Of a stretch of DNA of 64,000 nucleotides, positions 16,488 through 25,162 are shown piece after piece; position 1 is the stretch's first letter; the number at the start of each line of letters is the position of its first letter. The translations under genes were made by a program, and so were the position numbers. The notes beneath the pieces are model-generated. The model made no database searches. It was given only the letters and a program-made list of their open reading frames with translations, and had not been told where the DNA came from. Where the stretch lies: positions 12,487 through 76,486 of the forward strand of contig BNTV01000008.1 in assembly GCA_025996865.1 (NCBI GenBank). The letters run 5' to 3'. Source of the DNA: Bacteroidia bacterium (GTDB lineage Bacteria; Bacteroidota; Bacteroidia; Bacteroidales; Azobacteroidaceae).

Positions 16488-17804
16488 ATGCAGAAAGTTT
16501 TTTCCATACTAAGCCTGTTACTCCTTTCGGTAACGGCTCAGGCGCAACGGTTTCCCAAACCGGATTTTGAATCGGGTTACCAGTATCCACAGTTGCATTA
16601 TACCATTCCGAACGAAATGCTTTGGGTGATAGTCGATTTGATTTTGTTAGTTGTTCTAATGAGCATCGTGGCTTATGCCGTCATCCGAAAAAAGACGCGC
16701 AAACCGGTCTTTTGGGTTTCCATTATTTCGGTGGCCTATTTCGGCTTTTTCCGCAGCGGATGCGTATGCAGTATCGGCTCTATCCAGAATGTCGCTTTGG
16801 CATTAGTCGATAATTCCTATACCATTCCTTTGGTGGTGTTGCTCTTTTTTATCCTGCCCATCATTTTTACGCTTCTTTTTGGAAGAGTGTTTTGCTCAGG
16901 CGTTTGTCCCTTGGGCGCCTTGCAGGAAATAGTCAATATCAAATCTTACCGGATATCCCGGTCGGTAGCCGCCGTTCTGGGTATGATTCCGTGGATATAT
17001 TTGATTTTTGCCGTATTATATGCTGTTACGCGAAGCAGTTTTCTTATTTGCCGTTTTGACCCGTTTGTCGGAATATTCCGTTTGGGAGGCGACATCGGAC
17101 TTATTTCATTCGGCGTGTTGTTGCTTATCGCTTCGATTTTTACCGGCCGGCCGTTCTGCCGTTTCATCTGTCCTTACGGCGCTTTGCTAAGCCTTTTTTC
17201 TCGCGTATCCATTTGGAAAATAAAAATGACCCCCACTTGCATCAATTGTGAATTGTGCCACAACGCCTGTCCGGTCGATGCCATTTTGCCCGCGTATGAA
17301 AACAAAGTAAAAGAAACACGTTTGCAAGGCGTAAAAAGAATCTTACTGTATTTGATTGTGTTGCCGGTAATGTGTATCACAGGTGCATTGATATTGCGGA
17401 CAATGAGCGATTCGCTCAGTACCGCCCACAGAAACGTGCGGTTATACGAACAAGTGATGCAAAACGAAAAAGACCCGCAAAACGTATTATCGCCCGATTT
17501 GGAAGCTTTTTACGGACAAGGAGGCGTTGTTGAAGAATTAAAGGAACGAGCCGGCAAGATCCAATCGGAATTTAAAATGTATTCAACTATAGCCGGCGGA
17601 TTGATTGGCTTGGTTATTGGCTTTACGTTGATTGGTTTATCGGTAAAACGTTCCCGGAAAACGTATGAAATCGACGATGCCAAATGTGTGAATTGTGCGA
17701 AATGTTTTAGTTATTGTCCACAGAATAAAAATAGTTTCGAGTTTAAGGTTTCGAGTTTAAAGGTTGAAGAACCGGAACATGAAACCTTAAACCCGAAACC
17801 TTAA
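16488..17804 (+). CDS. NapH/FixG-like membrane polyferredoxin
   Basis: A 438-residue integral membrane protein with a cleavable-looking N-terminus (ending TAQAQ) and about five membrane spans. Cysteine motifs face the cytosol in the style of NapH/CcoG: CSGVCPLGALQEI, CRFICPYGALLSLF, a 4Fe-4S motif CINCELCHNACPVDAI, and a late CVNCAKCFSYCPQ. Such proteins pass electrons between cytosolic donors and periplasmic ferredoxins. Here the donor could be the NuoEF-type protein two genes on, and the acceptor the Tat ferredoxin. The final ~25 residues (from FEFKVSSLKV) and the stop codon are translated heptamer array, so the native C-terminus has been replaced. Confidence 0.87.
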   Translation: MQKVFSILSLLLLSVTAQAQRFPKPDFESGYQYPQLHYTIPNEMLWVIVDLILLVVLMSIVAYAVIRKKTRKPVFWVSIISVAYFGFFRSGCVCSIGSIQNVALALVDNSYTIPLVVLLFFILPIIFTLLFGRVFCSGVCPLGALQEIVNIKSYRISRSVAAVLGMIPWIYLIFAVLYAVTRSSFLICRFDPFVGIFRLGGDIGLISFGVLLLIASIFTGRPFCRFICPYGALLSLFSRVSIWKIKMTPTCINCELCHNACPVDAILPAYENKVKETRLQGVKRILLYLIVLPVMCITGALILRTMSDSLSTAHRNVRLYEQVMQNEKDPQNVLSPDLEAFYGQGGVVEELKERAGKIQSEFKMYSTIAGGLIGLVIGFTLIGLSVKRSRKTYEIDDAKCVNCAKCFSYCPQNKNSFEFKVSSLKVEEPEHETLNPKP

Positions 17805-17806
17805 AC
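17734..17806. repeat. Heptamer hairpin array inside the 3' end of the polyferredoxin gene
   Basis: Left-hand units (GTTTCGA, GTTTAAG) from 17734, the spacer GGTTGAAGAACC, then right-hand units (CATGAAAC, CTTAAAC, CCGAAAC) to 17806. It is translated in frame for its whole length; the two GTTTAA units fall in a frame where TAA is not read, and the final CTTAAAC gives the stop. Confidence 0.92.
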
Positions 17807-17813
17807 TTTTTTT

Positions 17814-19601
17814 ATGAATAAAAAAATTATAAGAAACATTGCGATTGTATCGGCCATCTTCATTGTCGCTTTTTCAATCATGCTGATAACGAATTATTTT
17901 CAGGTAAAAGGCGTCAATCCGCTTCAAACAGAAGTAATTGAGACTTTGAAACAAATTAACGATGAAAATGCCAACAACACCGAATTACAGGAACAAATCC
18001 GCCAATTAGACCTGCTGGCCCGCCGGGCTTATTTTGTACGCATGGACCATTTAATGACAGGTGTTTACATCCTTGTGGCCATGTTGGCTGTGTTTTTGGT
18101 ATCTTTGCATCTCTATTATGCCGACAGTAAACAGATCCCCGATAAAAAAATCGACCCGATAGACGATTGGGTAATTAAAACAAATGCCCGCAAGTATATC
18201 GGCTGGGGGACGGGTGTGTTGGTGGTTGCAGCACTGGTTTTTGTGGGGCTTTCATCGCCTTTCTTTAAGGACATTAAGGACTTTAAAGACCTTAAGGTCC
18301 TTAAGGAGGAAACAGCGGTAGATAATGAAGCCGTTGAGCCGGAAGAACAACCAATAGAAGCGCCTATAACAGAGCCTCAAGAAGAACTTACCGCTGCAGT
18401 AGATACCATCGCCGCAGTAGATACCATCGCCGTAGAAGCCGAAGAAATTTCCAAAGTCACATCCAATGGTTTTCGCGGAAACAATTCGAATGCTCTATCT
18501 ACAGCCAAAAGCGTACCCACCAAGTGGAATTTGAGTACCGGAGAAAATATTGCTTGGAAAAGCAAAATTCCCCGGCAAGGCTTCAATTCTCCTGTAATAA
18601 ACGGCAATAAAGTATTTATCAGCGGTGCAGATAATGAAGCCCGCGAGTTGTATTGCTACCATCTGAATACCGGCGAACAACTCTGGAAATTGGCTGCCGA
18701 CAATATTCCCGGTTCGCCCGCACAAATGCCGAAAACCACCAACGATACCGGTCTTGCCGCATCGACTGTTGCCACTAATGGCAAACAGGTTTGCGCCATT
18801 TTTGCCTCCGGCGATTTGATTTGCGCCGATATGGACGGCAAACAGCTTTGGGCGAAAAACATTGGCGTACCGTCTAACCATTATGGATATGCCTCATCCT
18901 TACTGACATTCGGCAATTCGCTTATCGTACAATACGATAACAGCAACGGACCTAAAGTCGTAGCCTTGGATATGGCGACCGGCAAAGAACGCTGGAGCAA
19001 AAGCCGGACAGATAAAATCACTTGGAGTTCGCCTATCATCGCTTATGTGGACAAAAAACCGCAATTGGTGTTAATGGGAAATCCGGGCATCACGGCTTAC
19101 AATCCGGGCACTGGGGAACAATATTGGCGAGTGGAAGGATTTAACGGCGAGGTCGCTTCCAGTCCGTGCAGCGCCGCCGACATCGTGTTCGGAGCCAGTG
19201 AATATGCTGCATTGATTGCCGTGGATGCCACCACCGGCGAAAAACTGTGGGAAGCCAATGATTACCTGCCGGAAGTATCGTCACCGGTTGCTACCAAAGA
19301 CAATGTTTATCTTGCCACAAGTTATGGCGTTTTGGCTTGTTACGATGCCAAAACCGGAACATTGAAACAATCCCACGAATTGAATACCGAATTTTATTCT
19401 TCGCCGGTCATTGTCGAAGGCAAATTATTCGTTTTCAGCAACGAAGGCAAAATGTTTATTTATACCGCCAACAATGATTTCAAGCAGATAACTTCGTTTG
19501 AGACCGGCGAAAAAACATTTGCCACCCCGGCATTTACGGATGGTAAAATCGTGGTTCGCACAGAGAACACTCTCTATTGCGTAGCATCAAAAAAATCGTA
19601 A
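17814..19601 (+). CDS. Membrane protein with three spans and a PQQ-like propeller domain (propeller 4)
   Basis: A 595-residue protein. Residues 1-150 have three membrane spans (about 8-24, 85-102, 128-147). A 70-residue acidic, Pro-rich linker follows, containing a 9-bp-repeat-derived segment (KDIKDFKDLKVLKEE) and a short AAVDTI duplication. Residues 220-595 form a PQQ/BamB-like propeller with blades such as YHLNTGEQLWKLA, LDMATGKERWSKS, VDATTGEKLWEAN and YDAKTGTLKQSHE. This is the only propeller in the cluster fused to several membrane spans, so it may dock the soluble propellers at the membrane. It ends two bases before the NuoEF-type gene. Confidence 0.83.
   Translation: MNKKIIRNIAIVSAIFIVAFSIMLITNYFQVKGVNPLQTEVIETLKQINDENANNTELQEQIRQLDLLARRAYFVRMDHLMTGVYILVAMLAVFLVSLHLYYADSKQIPDKKIDPIDDWVIKTNARKYIGWGTGVLVVAALVFVGLSSPFFKDIKDFKDLKVLKEETAVDNEAVEPEEQPIEAPITEPQEELTAAVDTIAAVDTIAVEAEEISKVTSNGFRGNNSNALSTAKSVPTKWNLSTGENIAWKSKIPRQGFNSPVINGNKVFISGADNEARELYCYHLNTGEQLWKLAADNIPGSPAQMPKTTNDTGLAASTVATNGKQVCAIFASGDLICADMDGKQLWAKNIGVPSNHYGYASSLLTFGNSLIVQYDNSNGPKVVALDMATGKERWSKSRTDKITWSSPIIAYVDKKPQLVLMGNPGITAYNPGTGEQYWRVEGFNGEVASSPCSAADIVFGASEYAALIAVDATTGEKLWEANDYLPEVSSPVATKDNVYLATSYGVLACYDAKTGTLKQSHELNTEFYSSPVIVEGKLFVFSNEGKMFIYTANNDFKQITSFETGEKTFATPAFTDGKIVVRTENTLYCVASKKS
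18263..18307 (+). repeat. 9-bp tandem repeat (TTAAGGACT type) in frame inside propeller 4
   Basis: About five 9-bp units related to TTTAAGGAC, ATTAAGGAC and CTTAAGGTC encode KDIKDFKDLKVLKEE in the linker after the third membrane span. The last two units are palindromic. The unit length is a multiple of three, so expansion cannot shift the frame. Confidence 0.75.
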
Positions 19602-19602
19602 T

Positions 19603-22020
19603 ATGGCATGTAATTGTGAAAATAATCCGGCAGAAACCGCTCAATTCCTGATTGAGCAAACAGATGCCATCATTGACAGGATAGGGAAGGAGCGTTCGAC
19701 CATTATCCCTCTGTTGCAGGCTTTGCAGGCAGAATTCAATTATCTGCCCTACGAAGCCATCGAACGAGTGTATGAACGCACCAAAATCGACCGCGCACAA
19801 TTGATTAGCGTTTCCACATTTTATTCCCAGTTCAGGCATATTCCGTTGGGAAAACACCTGATAAAAGTCTGTACCGGAACGGCTTGCCATGTGAAAGGCG
19901 CAAGCAATGTGTATGATGCTTTTATCCGCCAATTGGAAATAGAAGAAGGCGGTACCACTACCAAAGACAAACTGTTTTCGGTGGAAAAAATCGCTTGTCT
20001 GGGCTGTTGCACCTTGGCGCCTGTGGTGCAGGTAGATGAAAAGATTTACGGTCATGTGATGCCGGGCCGAGTGAATGAAGTGATTGACGATTTTTTGGAA
20101 CTGCAACAAGGCAAAGAAAAGGAAGAAACAGCCGGTGCGAAAAAACAAATTGCCGGAGAAGTCCGTCTGGGAATGGGTTCGTGTTGTATGGCAAGCGGTT
20201 CGTCGGACATCTACCAGGAACTAAAAAATGCATCGGCGCAGTTAGGTATTGAAGTCACGATAAAATCGGTGGGCTGCGTAGGTGTTTGTAACAAGGTACC
20301 CTTGATTGATGTGATGGGCGCTGACGGTGCAATCACTCGTTATCCCAATGTGAAAGCGATTGAGATAAAGGAAATACTTCATCACCATTTCAAACCTGCC
20401 GGTTATTTGAAACGCTTGAAAAATACCATTTTAGGGAATATCGACACGTTTCATACCGATATAACCTGGGATAATGTGGTTTGGAAATCCGAAAATGAAC
20501 GTACCGGCATCATTAACAGCTTTTTATACAATCAGAAACATATATCAACCGAAGGTTGTGGAATATTAACTCCCTTAAATATAGACGAATACTGTACGCA
20601 TGGCGGTTTTGATGCTTTAAAAAAATCGCTGAATACACCGCGGGAAGAAATCGTGCAAATGGTTTTGCAAAGCGGTCTGCGCGGACGGGGCGGCGGCGGA
20701 TTCCTTACCGGAAAGAAATGGGAAATTGTAGCCCAAAGTATAAATAACTTGCCCGGCAAGTCCCCCTGTGAGGGATTTAGGGGGCTTGTAATTTGCAACG
20801 GAGATGAAGGCGACCCCGGTGCGTTTATGGACCGGATGATGCTCGAATCGTATCCTTTCCGCATCATTGAAGGGATGTTGATTGCCGCGTATGCCGTAGG
20901 AGCCGATAAAGGAATATTTTACATCCGTGCCGAATATCCTTTGGCGGTTGTACGCATCAAAAAGGCAATAGAAATATGCAAGGAACGGGGATTGATTGGT
21001 CAACGGATTGCCAATAGTGATTTTTCGTTGGATGTTAGCGTTTTTGAGGGCGCCGGCGCATTTGTCTGCGGAGAAGAAACCGCCCTCATCGCCTCCATTG
21101 AAGGCGATCGCGGATTTCCCAAACAACGTCCGCCTTATCCGGCCGTGCGGGGATTGAATGGTTTGCCTACCTTGGTCAATAATGTGGAAACGCTCAGCCA
21201 GGTTTCTTTCATTGTGCGTCATGGAGCGGAAAATTACAGCAGTGTAGGAACGGAAAAAAGCAAGGGAACCAAGGTTTTTGCCCTGGCCGGAAAAATTAAT
21301 CACGGCGGATTGATAGAAGTACCGATGGGCATCACGCTCAATCAGATTATCAACGACATAGGCGGCGGCGTGGAAGGCGGACAGAAACTCAAAGCCGTCC
21401 AAATCGGCGGACCTTCAGGCGGCTGTATTCCGGCGGAACTTTGCGATATGCCGGTCGATTTCGATGCGCTGAATAAAATCGGCGCCATGATGGGTTCTGG
21501 AGGATTGGTAGTGTTGAGCGAAAGTGATTGCATGGTCGATGTAGCCCGTTATTTTTTAAGTTTTACCTGCGACCAATCCTGCGGCAAATGTACGTTTTGC
21601 CGGGTAGGTACGCGGCGGATGCTCGATTTACTGAATAAAATATGCAGTGGAAAAGCCTCGATGGCAGACATTGATTTGTTGGAAGAATTAGCGTTGAACA
21701 TCAAAAACTCTTCTTTGTGCGCTTTAGGAAAAACAGCGCCGAATCCGGTACTGACCACCCTGAAATATTTCCGGCACGAATACGAAGAGCACGTGAATGG
21801 TATCTGTAAAACAGGCACTTGCAAGGACATGGTAAAATATGAGATAAGCGACGACTGTATCGGTTGCACAAAATGCGCCAAAGCTTGTCCGGTGGATGCG
21901 ATACCTTACACGCCGTATCAGGTGCATACGATTGATGTGGAAAAATGTGTGTTGTGCGGGCTTTGTATTGAGGAATGTAGTTATGAGGCGATAAGGAAAG
22001 TTCAGAAGTTTGGGGTTTGA
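19603..22020 (+). CDS. NuoE-NuoF-ferredoxin fusion (HydB/HndC-like NADH-oxidising flavoprotein)
   Basis: An 805-residue multi-domain electron-transfer protein. Residues 1-165 are NuoE-like, with [2Fe-2S] ligands C90, C95, C132 and C136. Residues ~188-266 form a second thioredoxin-like [2Fe-2S] domain. Residues ~300-715 are NuoF-like: GLRGRGGGGFLTGKKW for FMN, NGDEGDPGAFMDR for NADH, CDQSCGKCTFCRVG for a 4Fe-4S cluster. The C-terminus holds two ferredoxin motifs (CIGCTKCAKACPVDA, CVLCGLCIEECSYEA). The domain order recalls HydB of NADH-dependent or bifurcating hydrogenases, with NuoE fused on. No catalytic hydrogenase subunit is in the window. A palindromic repeat at 20760 adds about nine in-frame residues just before the NADH motif. 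The natural next gene (NuoG-like) lies at 36516, beyond the Wadjet block. Confidence 0.92.
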   Translation: MACNCENNPAETAQFLIEQTDAIIDRIGKERSTIIPLLQALQAEFNYLPYEAIERVYERTKIDRAQLISVSTFYSQFRHIPLGKHLIKVCTGTACHVKGASNVYDAFIRQLEIEEGGTTTKDKLFSVEKIACLGCCTLAPVVQVDEKIYGHVMPGRVNEVIDDFLELQQGKEKEETAGAKKQIAGEVRLGMGSCCMASGSSDIYQELKNASAQLGIEVTIKSVGCVGVCNKVPLIDVMGADGAITRYPNVKAIEIKEILHHHFKPAGYLKRLKNTILGNIDTFHTDITWDNVVWKSENERTGIINSFLYNQKHISTEGCGILTPLNIDEYCTHGGFDALKKSLNTPREEIVQMVLQSGLRGRGGGGFLTGKKWEIVAQSINNLPGKSPCEGFRGLVICNGDEGDPGAFMDRMMLESYPFRIIEGMLIAAYAVGADKGIFYIRAEYPLAVVRIKKAIEICKERGLIGQRIANSDFSLDVSVFEGAGAFVCGEETALIASIEGDRGFPKQRPPYPAVRGLNGLPTLVNNVETLSQVSFIVRHGAENYSSVGTEKSKGTKVFALAGKINHGGLIEVPMGITLNQIINDIGGGVEGGQKLKAVQIGGPSGGCIPAELCDMPVDFDALNKIGAMMGSGGLVVLSESDCMVDVARYFLSFTCDQSCGKCTFCRVGTRRMLDLLNKICSGKASMADIDLLEELALNIKNSSLCALGKTAPNPVLTTLKYFRHEYEEHVNGICKTGTCKDMVKYEISDDCIGCTKCAKACPVDAIPYTPYQVHTIDVEKCVLCGLCIEECSYEAIRKVQKFGV
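20760..20786. repeat. CCCCT/AGGGG-type repeat in frame inside the NuoEF-type gene
   Basis: Palindromic TCCCCCTGTGAGGGATTTAG and GGGGCT match one end of the repeats at 6297 and 7820. It encodes SPCEGFRGL in the loop just before the VICNGDEGDPG motif, where NuoF homologues normally have a short connection. Confidence 0.75.
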
Positions 22021-22035
22021 GGTTTCGGGTTTTGA
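22009..22035 (+). repeat. Left half of a heptamer array, right half missing
   Basis: Units GTTTGGG, GTTTGAG and GTTTCGG plus GTTTT overlap the last codons and TGA stop of the NuoEF-type gene. No complementary right half follows; AT-rich DNA and the Wadjet operon begin instead. It may mark the left edge of the inserted block. Confidence 0.75.
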
Positions 22036-22143
22036 CAGGGTGATGAAAATGATTGAAAATAATAAACGTAGAAGACGAAAATAAGATGTCGGGCAAAGCA
22101 TTGAATACGGGACAAATAAAATAAGATTTTTAGAAAAACAAAT

Positions 22144-23343
22144 ATGAACACTTTTTTCAACATAAAAGAGTTATTTTCCGCTTTGAAAAAAGAGGAAAAT
22201 TTGCTGTCGGAAATGTTCAAAAAACGAAAATCGGTTAAAAATTTTCAATACGACTATGCCCTTGATTTAGTTGAAAACAACGACAACAGAATAAAATATC
22301 TATTAGACCGAGAAGTTGTCAGGCAAAACGGAAACAATCTCGAAATTGACGATTTGTTTCTGCAATTTTTTGAGCAGGTACTTGATGCCAACGAAGAAAT
22401 CAATGTTTCATATATCAACGAGAGCCTTGAAAAAATCACACAAAATATTCAATATTTTCTGAATGAAACGAATGAAAATCGCAAGTATGAATATCTGCGA
22501 AAAATCAAAACAACACTGCGAAATATCGGGAATATTACTTTGCGGAATGTGGTTGATTTGAAACGCAATGTAAATAACACATTCAAAAATGAGCCAAACT
22601 ATAAAAACAAAAAGGCAAAACTCATAAACCTTGACAAAAAACGGAAAGACATTGCCAAACTGATAGAACAAACTGAAAAATTACTATCGGAACGGGAAGT
22701 TACTTTTTTTACAACAGCAACAGATGAAGAATTGAACCGCATTATTGTTCAACTGAAAATGCAACTCGGAAAATGTTCTCACAATTTGATTGAAATCGAA
22801 AGGCAAATCATTGATTTTCTAAATCAAATACAATATCAAAGTACTGTAATTGAAAAGTTAAGAAAAATAAAATATCTGAAAGACCAATATATTCTCGAAA
22901 CTTCAACCGACATAAAAACAGTATTGTTAGATAACAATTCAGTAATTTTTGAGCCTAATCCACAATATCCGCTCAAACTTTCGCTTGAATTTTTGCAAAC
23001 CAATGAAGATGCTTTTGCAAGCATTCAAAAAATTGCTAAAAGGGTAAAAGCAGGCGTGAAAATGAAACAACCGATTGCAGATAAAATTTCAAGCGAATAT
23101 TTGCAAACTCAAACAGAAGAAGAAATACAAATCAATCTCGAAGAGGTAAAAAACGGTTTTATGGCTTCGGGATACGCACTGTTTGACTTTGTTTTGAATT
23201 ACAATTTTGCCAAAGAAGTATCCTTTGACGAAAAAATAACCATTTACTGTCAGTTGATTTCACAATACGAAACCATTTTTGAAATCACCGACAATTTTCA
23301 AGAAAAAGAGAATATAGAATTTGCAGTAGTTTATCCTAAATAA
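22144..23343 (+). CDS. jetA: Wadjet protein JetA (MksF-like kleisin)
   Basis: A 399-residue helical protein with long coiled-coil-like stretches in the middle (about 130-250, NIQYFLNETNENRKYEYLRK onward). I call it JetA mainly from position: first of the set jetA, jetB, jetC, jetD, 8 bp before a DUF4194/MksE-like gene. JetA acts as the kleisin that bridges the JetC SMC heads in this plasmid-restricting condensin. The base composition is strikingly AT-rich next to the upstream redox genes. No clear promoter of the TAnnTTTG type was found in the 120 bp upstream. Confidence 0.75.
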   Translation: MNTFFNIKELFSALKKEENLLSEMFKKRKSVKNFQYDYALDLVENNDNRIKYLLDREVVRQNGNNLEIDDLFLQFFEQVLDANEEINVSYINESLEKITQNIQYFLNETNENRKYEYLRKIKTTLRNIGNITLRNVVDLKRNVNNTFKNEPNYKNKKAKLINLDKKRKDIAKLIEQTEKLLSEREVTFFTTATDEELNRIIVQLKMQLGKCSHNLIEIERQIIDFLNQIQYQSTVIEKLRKIKYLKDQYILETSTDIKTVLLDNNSVIFEPNPQYPLKLSLEFLQTNEDAFASIQKIAKRVKAGVKMKQPIADKISSEYLQTQTEEEIQINLEEVKNGFMASGYALFDFVLNYNFAKEVSFDEKITIYCQLISQYETIFEITDNFQEKENIEFAVVYPK

Positions 23344-23351
23344 TTGAAAAA

Positions 23352-23918
23352 ATGAAAGTACCCGAACAGACAGCTGACATATTTAAGATTTTGAGCAAAG
23401 GGCAATTTATAAGTTCAAACAGTTCAAACAAAACTATCAGCGACCTGTACAATATCATTGACAGCGAAGACAATTTTGAGAATTTGCGTGAATACTTCAA
23501 GCATATTAATTTCATTTTGGAACGAGGCGACGAATATTTTTATTTCAGTCGCAATGAAACAAAAATTGACCTCGAAAATAAAATTGAAAGGGCTTATAAA
23601 TGGATTGACATGGTAGATTTTCTGAAAACTTTTGATAATTCTTTCGGTTCTGGTTATCGTTTTTCGCCGTCTGAAATTTTGGTTAAAATAAAACTTGACG
23701 CCGAACTCGAAACGAAGTTAGAAGCGTTGAACAAAAACGCTGAACCACAACAAGATATTTTAGACCGAGTTTTGAAAACCTTGACAGACGACAGTTTCAT
23801 AGAACTTGAAAACGAACGAACAGGACAATACAAAGTGTTGGCGGCATTCAAATACATTGAACAACTGATATTAACCATTAACATTTCGGAGGAGGCGCAA
23901 AATGAAATACCTGAATAA
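23352..23918 (+). CDS. jetB: Wadjet protein JetB (MksE-like, DUF4194)
   Basis: A 188-residue protein with the tandem winged-helix pattern of MksE/DUF4194: GQFISSNSSNKTISDLYNII, NLREYFKHINFILERGDEYFYFSR, and a late block containing TDDSFIELENERTGQYKVL with AFKYIEQLI. MksE-type proteins bind the kleisin in condensin complexes. Its last codons (NEIPE and stop) overlap, in another frame, a full copy of the jetC start (ATG at 23902). In the ancestral operon jetB and jetC must therefore have overlapped by 17 bp. Today jetC lies 8 kb downstream. Confidence 0.82.
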   Translation: MKVPEQTADIFKILSKGQFISSNSSNKTISDLYNIIDSEDNFENLREYFKHINFILERGDEYFYFSRNETKIDLENKIERAYKWIDMVDFLKTFDNSFGSGYRFSPSEILVKIKLDAELETKLEALNKNAEPQQDILDRVLKTLTDDSFIELENERTGQYKVLAAFKYIEQLILTINISEEAQNEIPE

Positions 23919-23931
23919 AATAATCTTCATT
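23902..23931 (+). repeat. Ghost of the jetC 5' end, copy A
   Basis: Thirty bases starting ATGAAATACCTGAATAAAAT are identical to 28127-28156 and differ by one internal base and the last base from the true jetC start at 31910-31939. It encodes MKYLNKIIFI, the first ten residues of JetC, and then runs into unrelated cargo DNA. Confidence 0.95.
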
Positions 23932-23946
23932 TTCCAAAAAAATTAC

Positions 23947-23955
23947 TACTTTTGC
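23947..23955 (+). promoter_or_regulatory. -7 element at the start of cargo cassette A
   Basis: TACTTTTGC fits TAnnTTTG. The bases after it (AGTGCAGAAAAAG) resemble those after the matching element of cassette B at 28172. It lies about 92 bp before the HTH gene start. Confidence 0.6.
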
Positions 23956-24047
23956 AGTGCAGAAAAAGAATTTTTTCTACACATTCAAACTATTTATAAT
24001 AAACATATTAAATACAAATTATTCCAATTTGGAATATGGAATAAATT

Positions 24048-24584
24048 ATGATTGAAAGAGTAAAAAATAATGGTATGCGTCCGCAGGACATAGTTATTTT
24101 GTTGAAAATAATTGCTTCCGGTGGCAAAGTTCTGAGTAATCAGGAACTTGCCGAGTCGCTGTTAATCAGTGTTGGGGAGATCAGTAAAGCGTTGGAACGC
24201 AATCGTATTTCCGGTTTGATTAATCCAGAAAAAACGCAGGTCAATCGTTTGGCGTTGCGAGATTTCTTGATTTATGGCTTGAAATATGTTTTTCCGCCAC
24301 AGATTGGGGCTTCCACACGCGGCATTCCTACGGCTCATTCCGCTTCACCTGTTAAGGAAAAAATTGCCGAAAGCACAGAAAATTTTGTTTGGAAATATTA
24401 CAAAGGCACACGGCGTGGCAATGCTATTCTGCCTTTGTATGCCAAAATTACACAATTTATCGAAAATGACCACGAACTCTACGAACTACTCGCCATTGTC
24501 GATACGTTGCGCATTGGTAAGAGCCGTGAAAGAGAAATTGCAATCGAAGAATTAGATAAAAGAATAATTCACGAAATAAAATGA
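24048..24584 (+). CDS. Winged-helix/HTH regulator of cassette A
   Basis: A 178-residue protein, paralogue of 28256-28795. The N-terminal ~60 residues form an HTH (RPQDIVILLKIIASGGKVLSNQELAESLLISVGEISKALERNRISG). The C-terminal part from NPEKTQVNRLALRDF onward is nearly identical between the two copies, while the HTH halves differ clearly. In cassette B the same protein precedes an AbiEii-like nucleotidyltransferase in ATGA overlap, which suggests it is the antitoxin or repressor of that pair. Here it overlaps a GIY-YIG gene instead. Function is inferred. Confidence 0.75.
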   Translation: MIERVKNNGMRPQDIVILLKIIASGGKVLSNQELAESLLISVGEISKALERNRISGLINPEKTQVNRLALRDFLIYGLKYVFPPQIGASTRGIPTAHSASPVKEKIAESTENFVWKYYKGTRRGNAILPLYAKITQFIENDHELYELLAIVDTLRIGKSREREIAIEELDKRIIHEIK

Positions 24585-25162
24585 TTAGAGGAATAGAGAA
24601 ATTTGGATATGTTTATATACTGACCAACAAGAATAAAACGGTTTTATACATTGGTGTTACAAATAATTTGGTCAGACGGATATATGAACACAAAAATCAT
24701 ATATTCAAGAACTCGTTTACTGATAAATACAACTGCGAATACTGTATTTATTATGAGGAATTTGTTTATTTTGATTTGGCAATAGCCCGCGAAAAGGAAC
24801 TTAAAAAATGGAATAGACAGAAAAAAGAAGCATTGATAAACAAGAAAAATCCCGAATGGAAAGAGTTGGTAACAGAATGTGGCTTTGTGCGCACTGCAAT
24901 TAATGATGAGATTCTTCGCTTCGCTGCTCTAAATGACAACCAGATTAATGATGAGATTCTTCGCTTCGCTGCTCTAAATGACGACCAGATTAATGATGAG
25001 ATTCTTCGCTTCGCTCAGAATGACGGCGGCGTTTGTGATAATAAGGGCGAGGAAGGCGGCGGCGAAGCCGCCGCCTTCCTCGCCCCCTCCTCCATAGTGG
25101 TAAGTGTCATTCCGAATGGAGCAAAGCGGAATGAGGAATCTGATGATAAAACAATAGGTTAA
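24581..25162 (+). CDS. GIY-YIG endonuclease-domain protein with repeat-derived tail
   Basis: A 193-residue protein. Residues ~8-90 are a GIY-YIG domain: G9-Y-V-Y12 and Y23-I-G25 give the name motif, followed by R33 and E36-H37 and a final KELKKWNRQKKEALI helix, as in the UvrC/YhbQ-like single-domain family. The ~90 C-terminal residues are translated repeat DNA (three NDEILRFA units and a palindrome), so the native protein probably ends near residue 105. It starts in ATGA overlap with the HTH gene and its stop overlaps the remnant that follows (TAATG). It appears to have replaced a nucleotidyltransferase gene in this cassette. Confidence 0.82.
   Translation: MIRGIEKFGYVYILTNKNKTVLYIGVTNNLVRRIYEHKNHIFKNSFTDKYNCEYCIYYEEFVYFDLAIAREKELKKWNRQKKEALINKKNPEWKELVTECGFVRTAINDEILRFAALNDNQINDEILRFAALNDDQINDEILRFAQNDGGVCDNKGEEGGGEAAAFLAPSSIVVSVIPNGAKRNEESDDKTIG
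24899..25150. repeat. ATTCTTCGCTTCGCT repeat cluster with a perfect GC-rich palindrome
   Basis: Two full 45-bp units (from 24899 and 24944) and a partial third (from 24989) contain GAGATTCTTCGCTTCGCT. A degenerate inverted partner (CATTCCGAATGGAGCAAAG) lies at 25110-25140. Between them, 25045-25063 and 25067-25085 form a perfect 19-bp inverted repeat with loop GAA, far more GC-rich than the surroundings. All of it is read in frame by the GIY-YIG gene. Confidence 0.85.

Noticed and set aside
19603..22020. NADH-dependent [FeFe]-hydrogenase operon
   Set aside because: The fusion resembles HydB, but neither it nor the protein at 36516 has an H-cluster domain, and no HydE/F/G genes are present.
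23919..24047. Insertion sequence at the jetB/cargo border
   Set aside because: No transposase frame and no terminal inverted repeats were found; the border is explained by the jetC ghost sequence instead.
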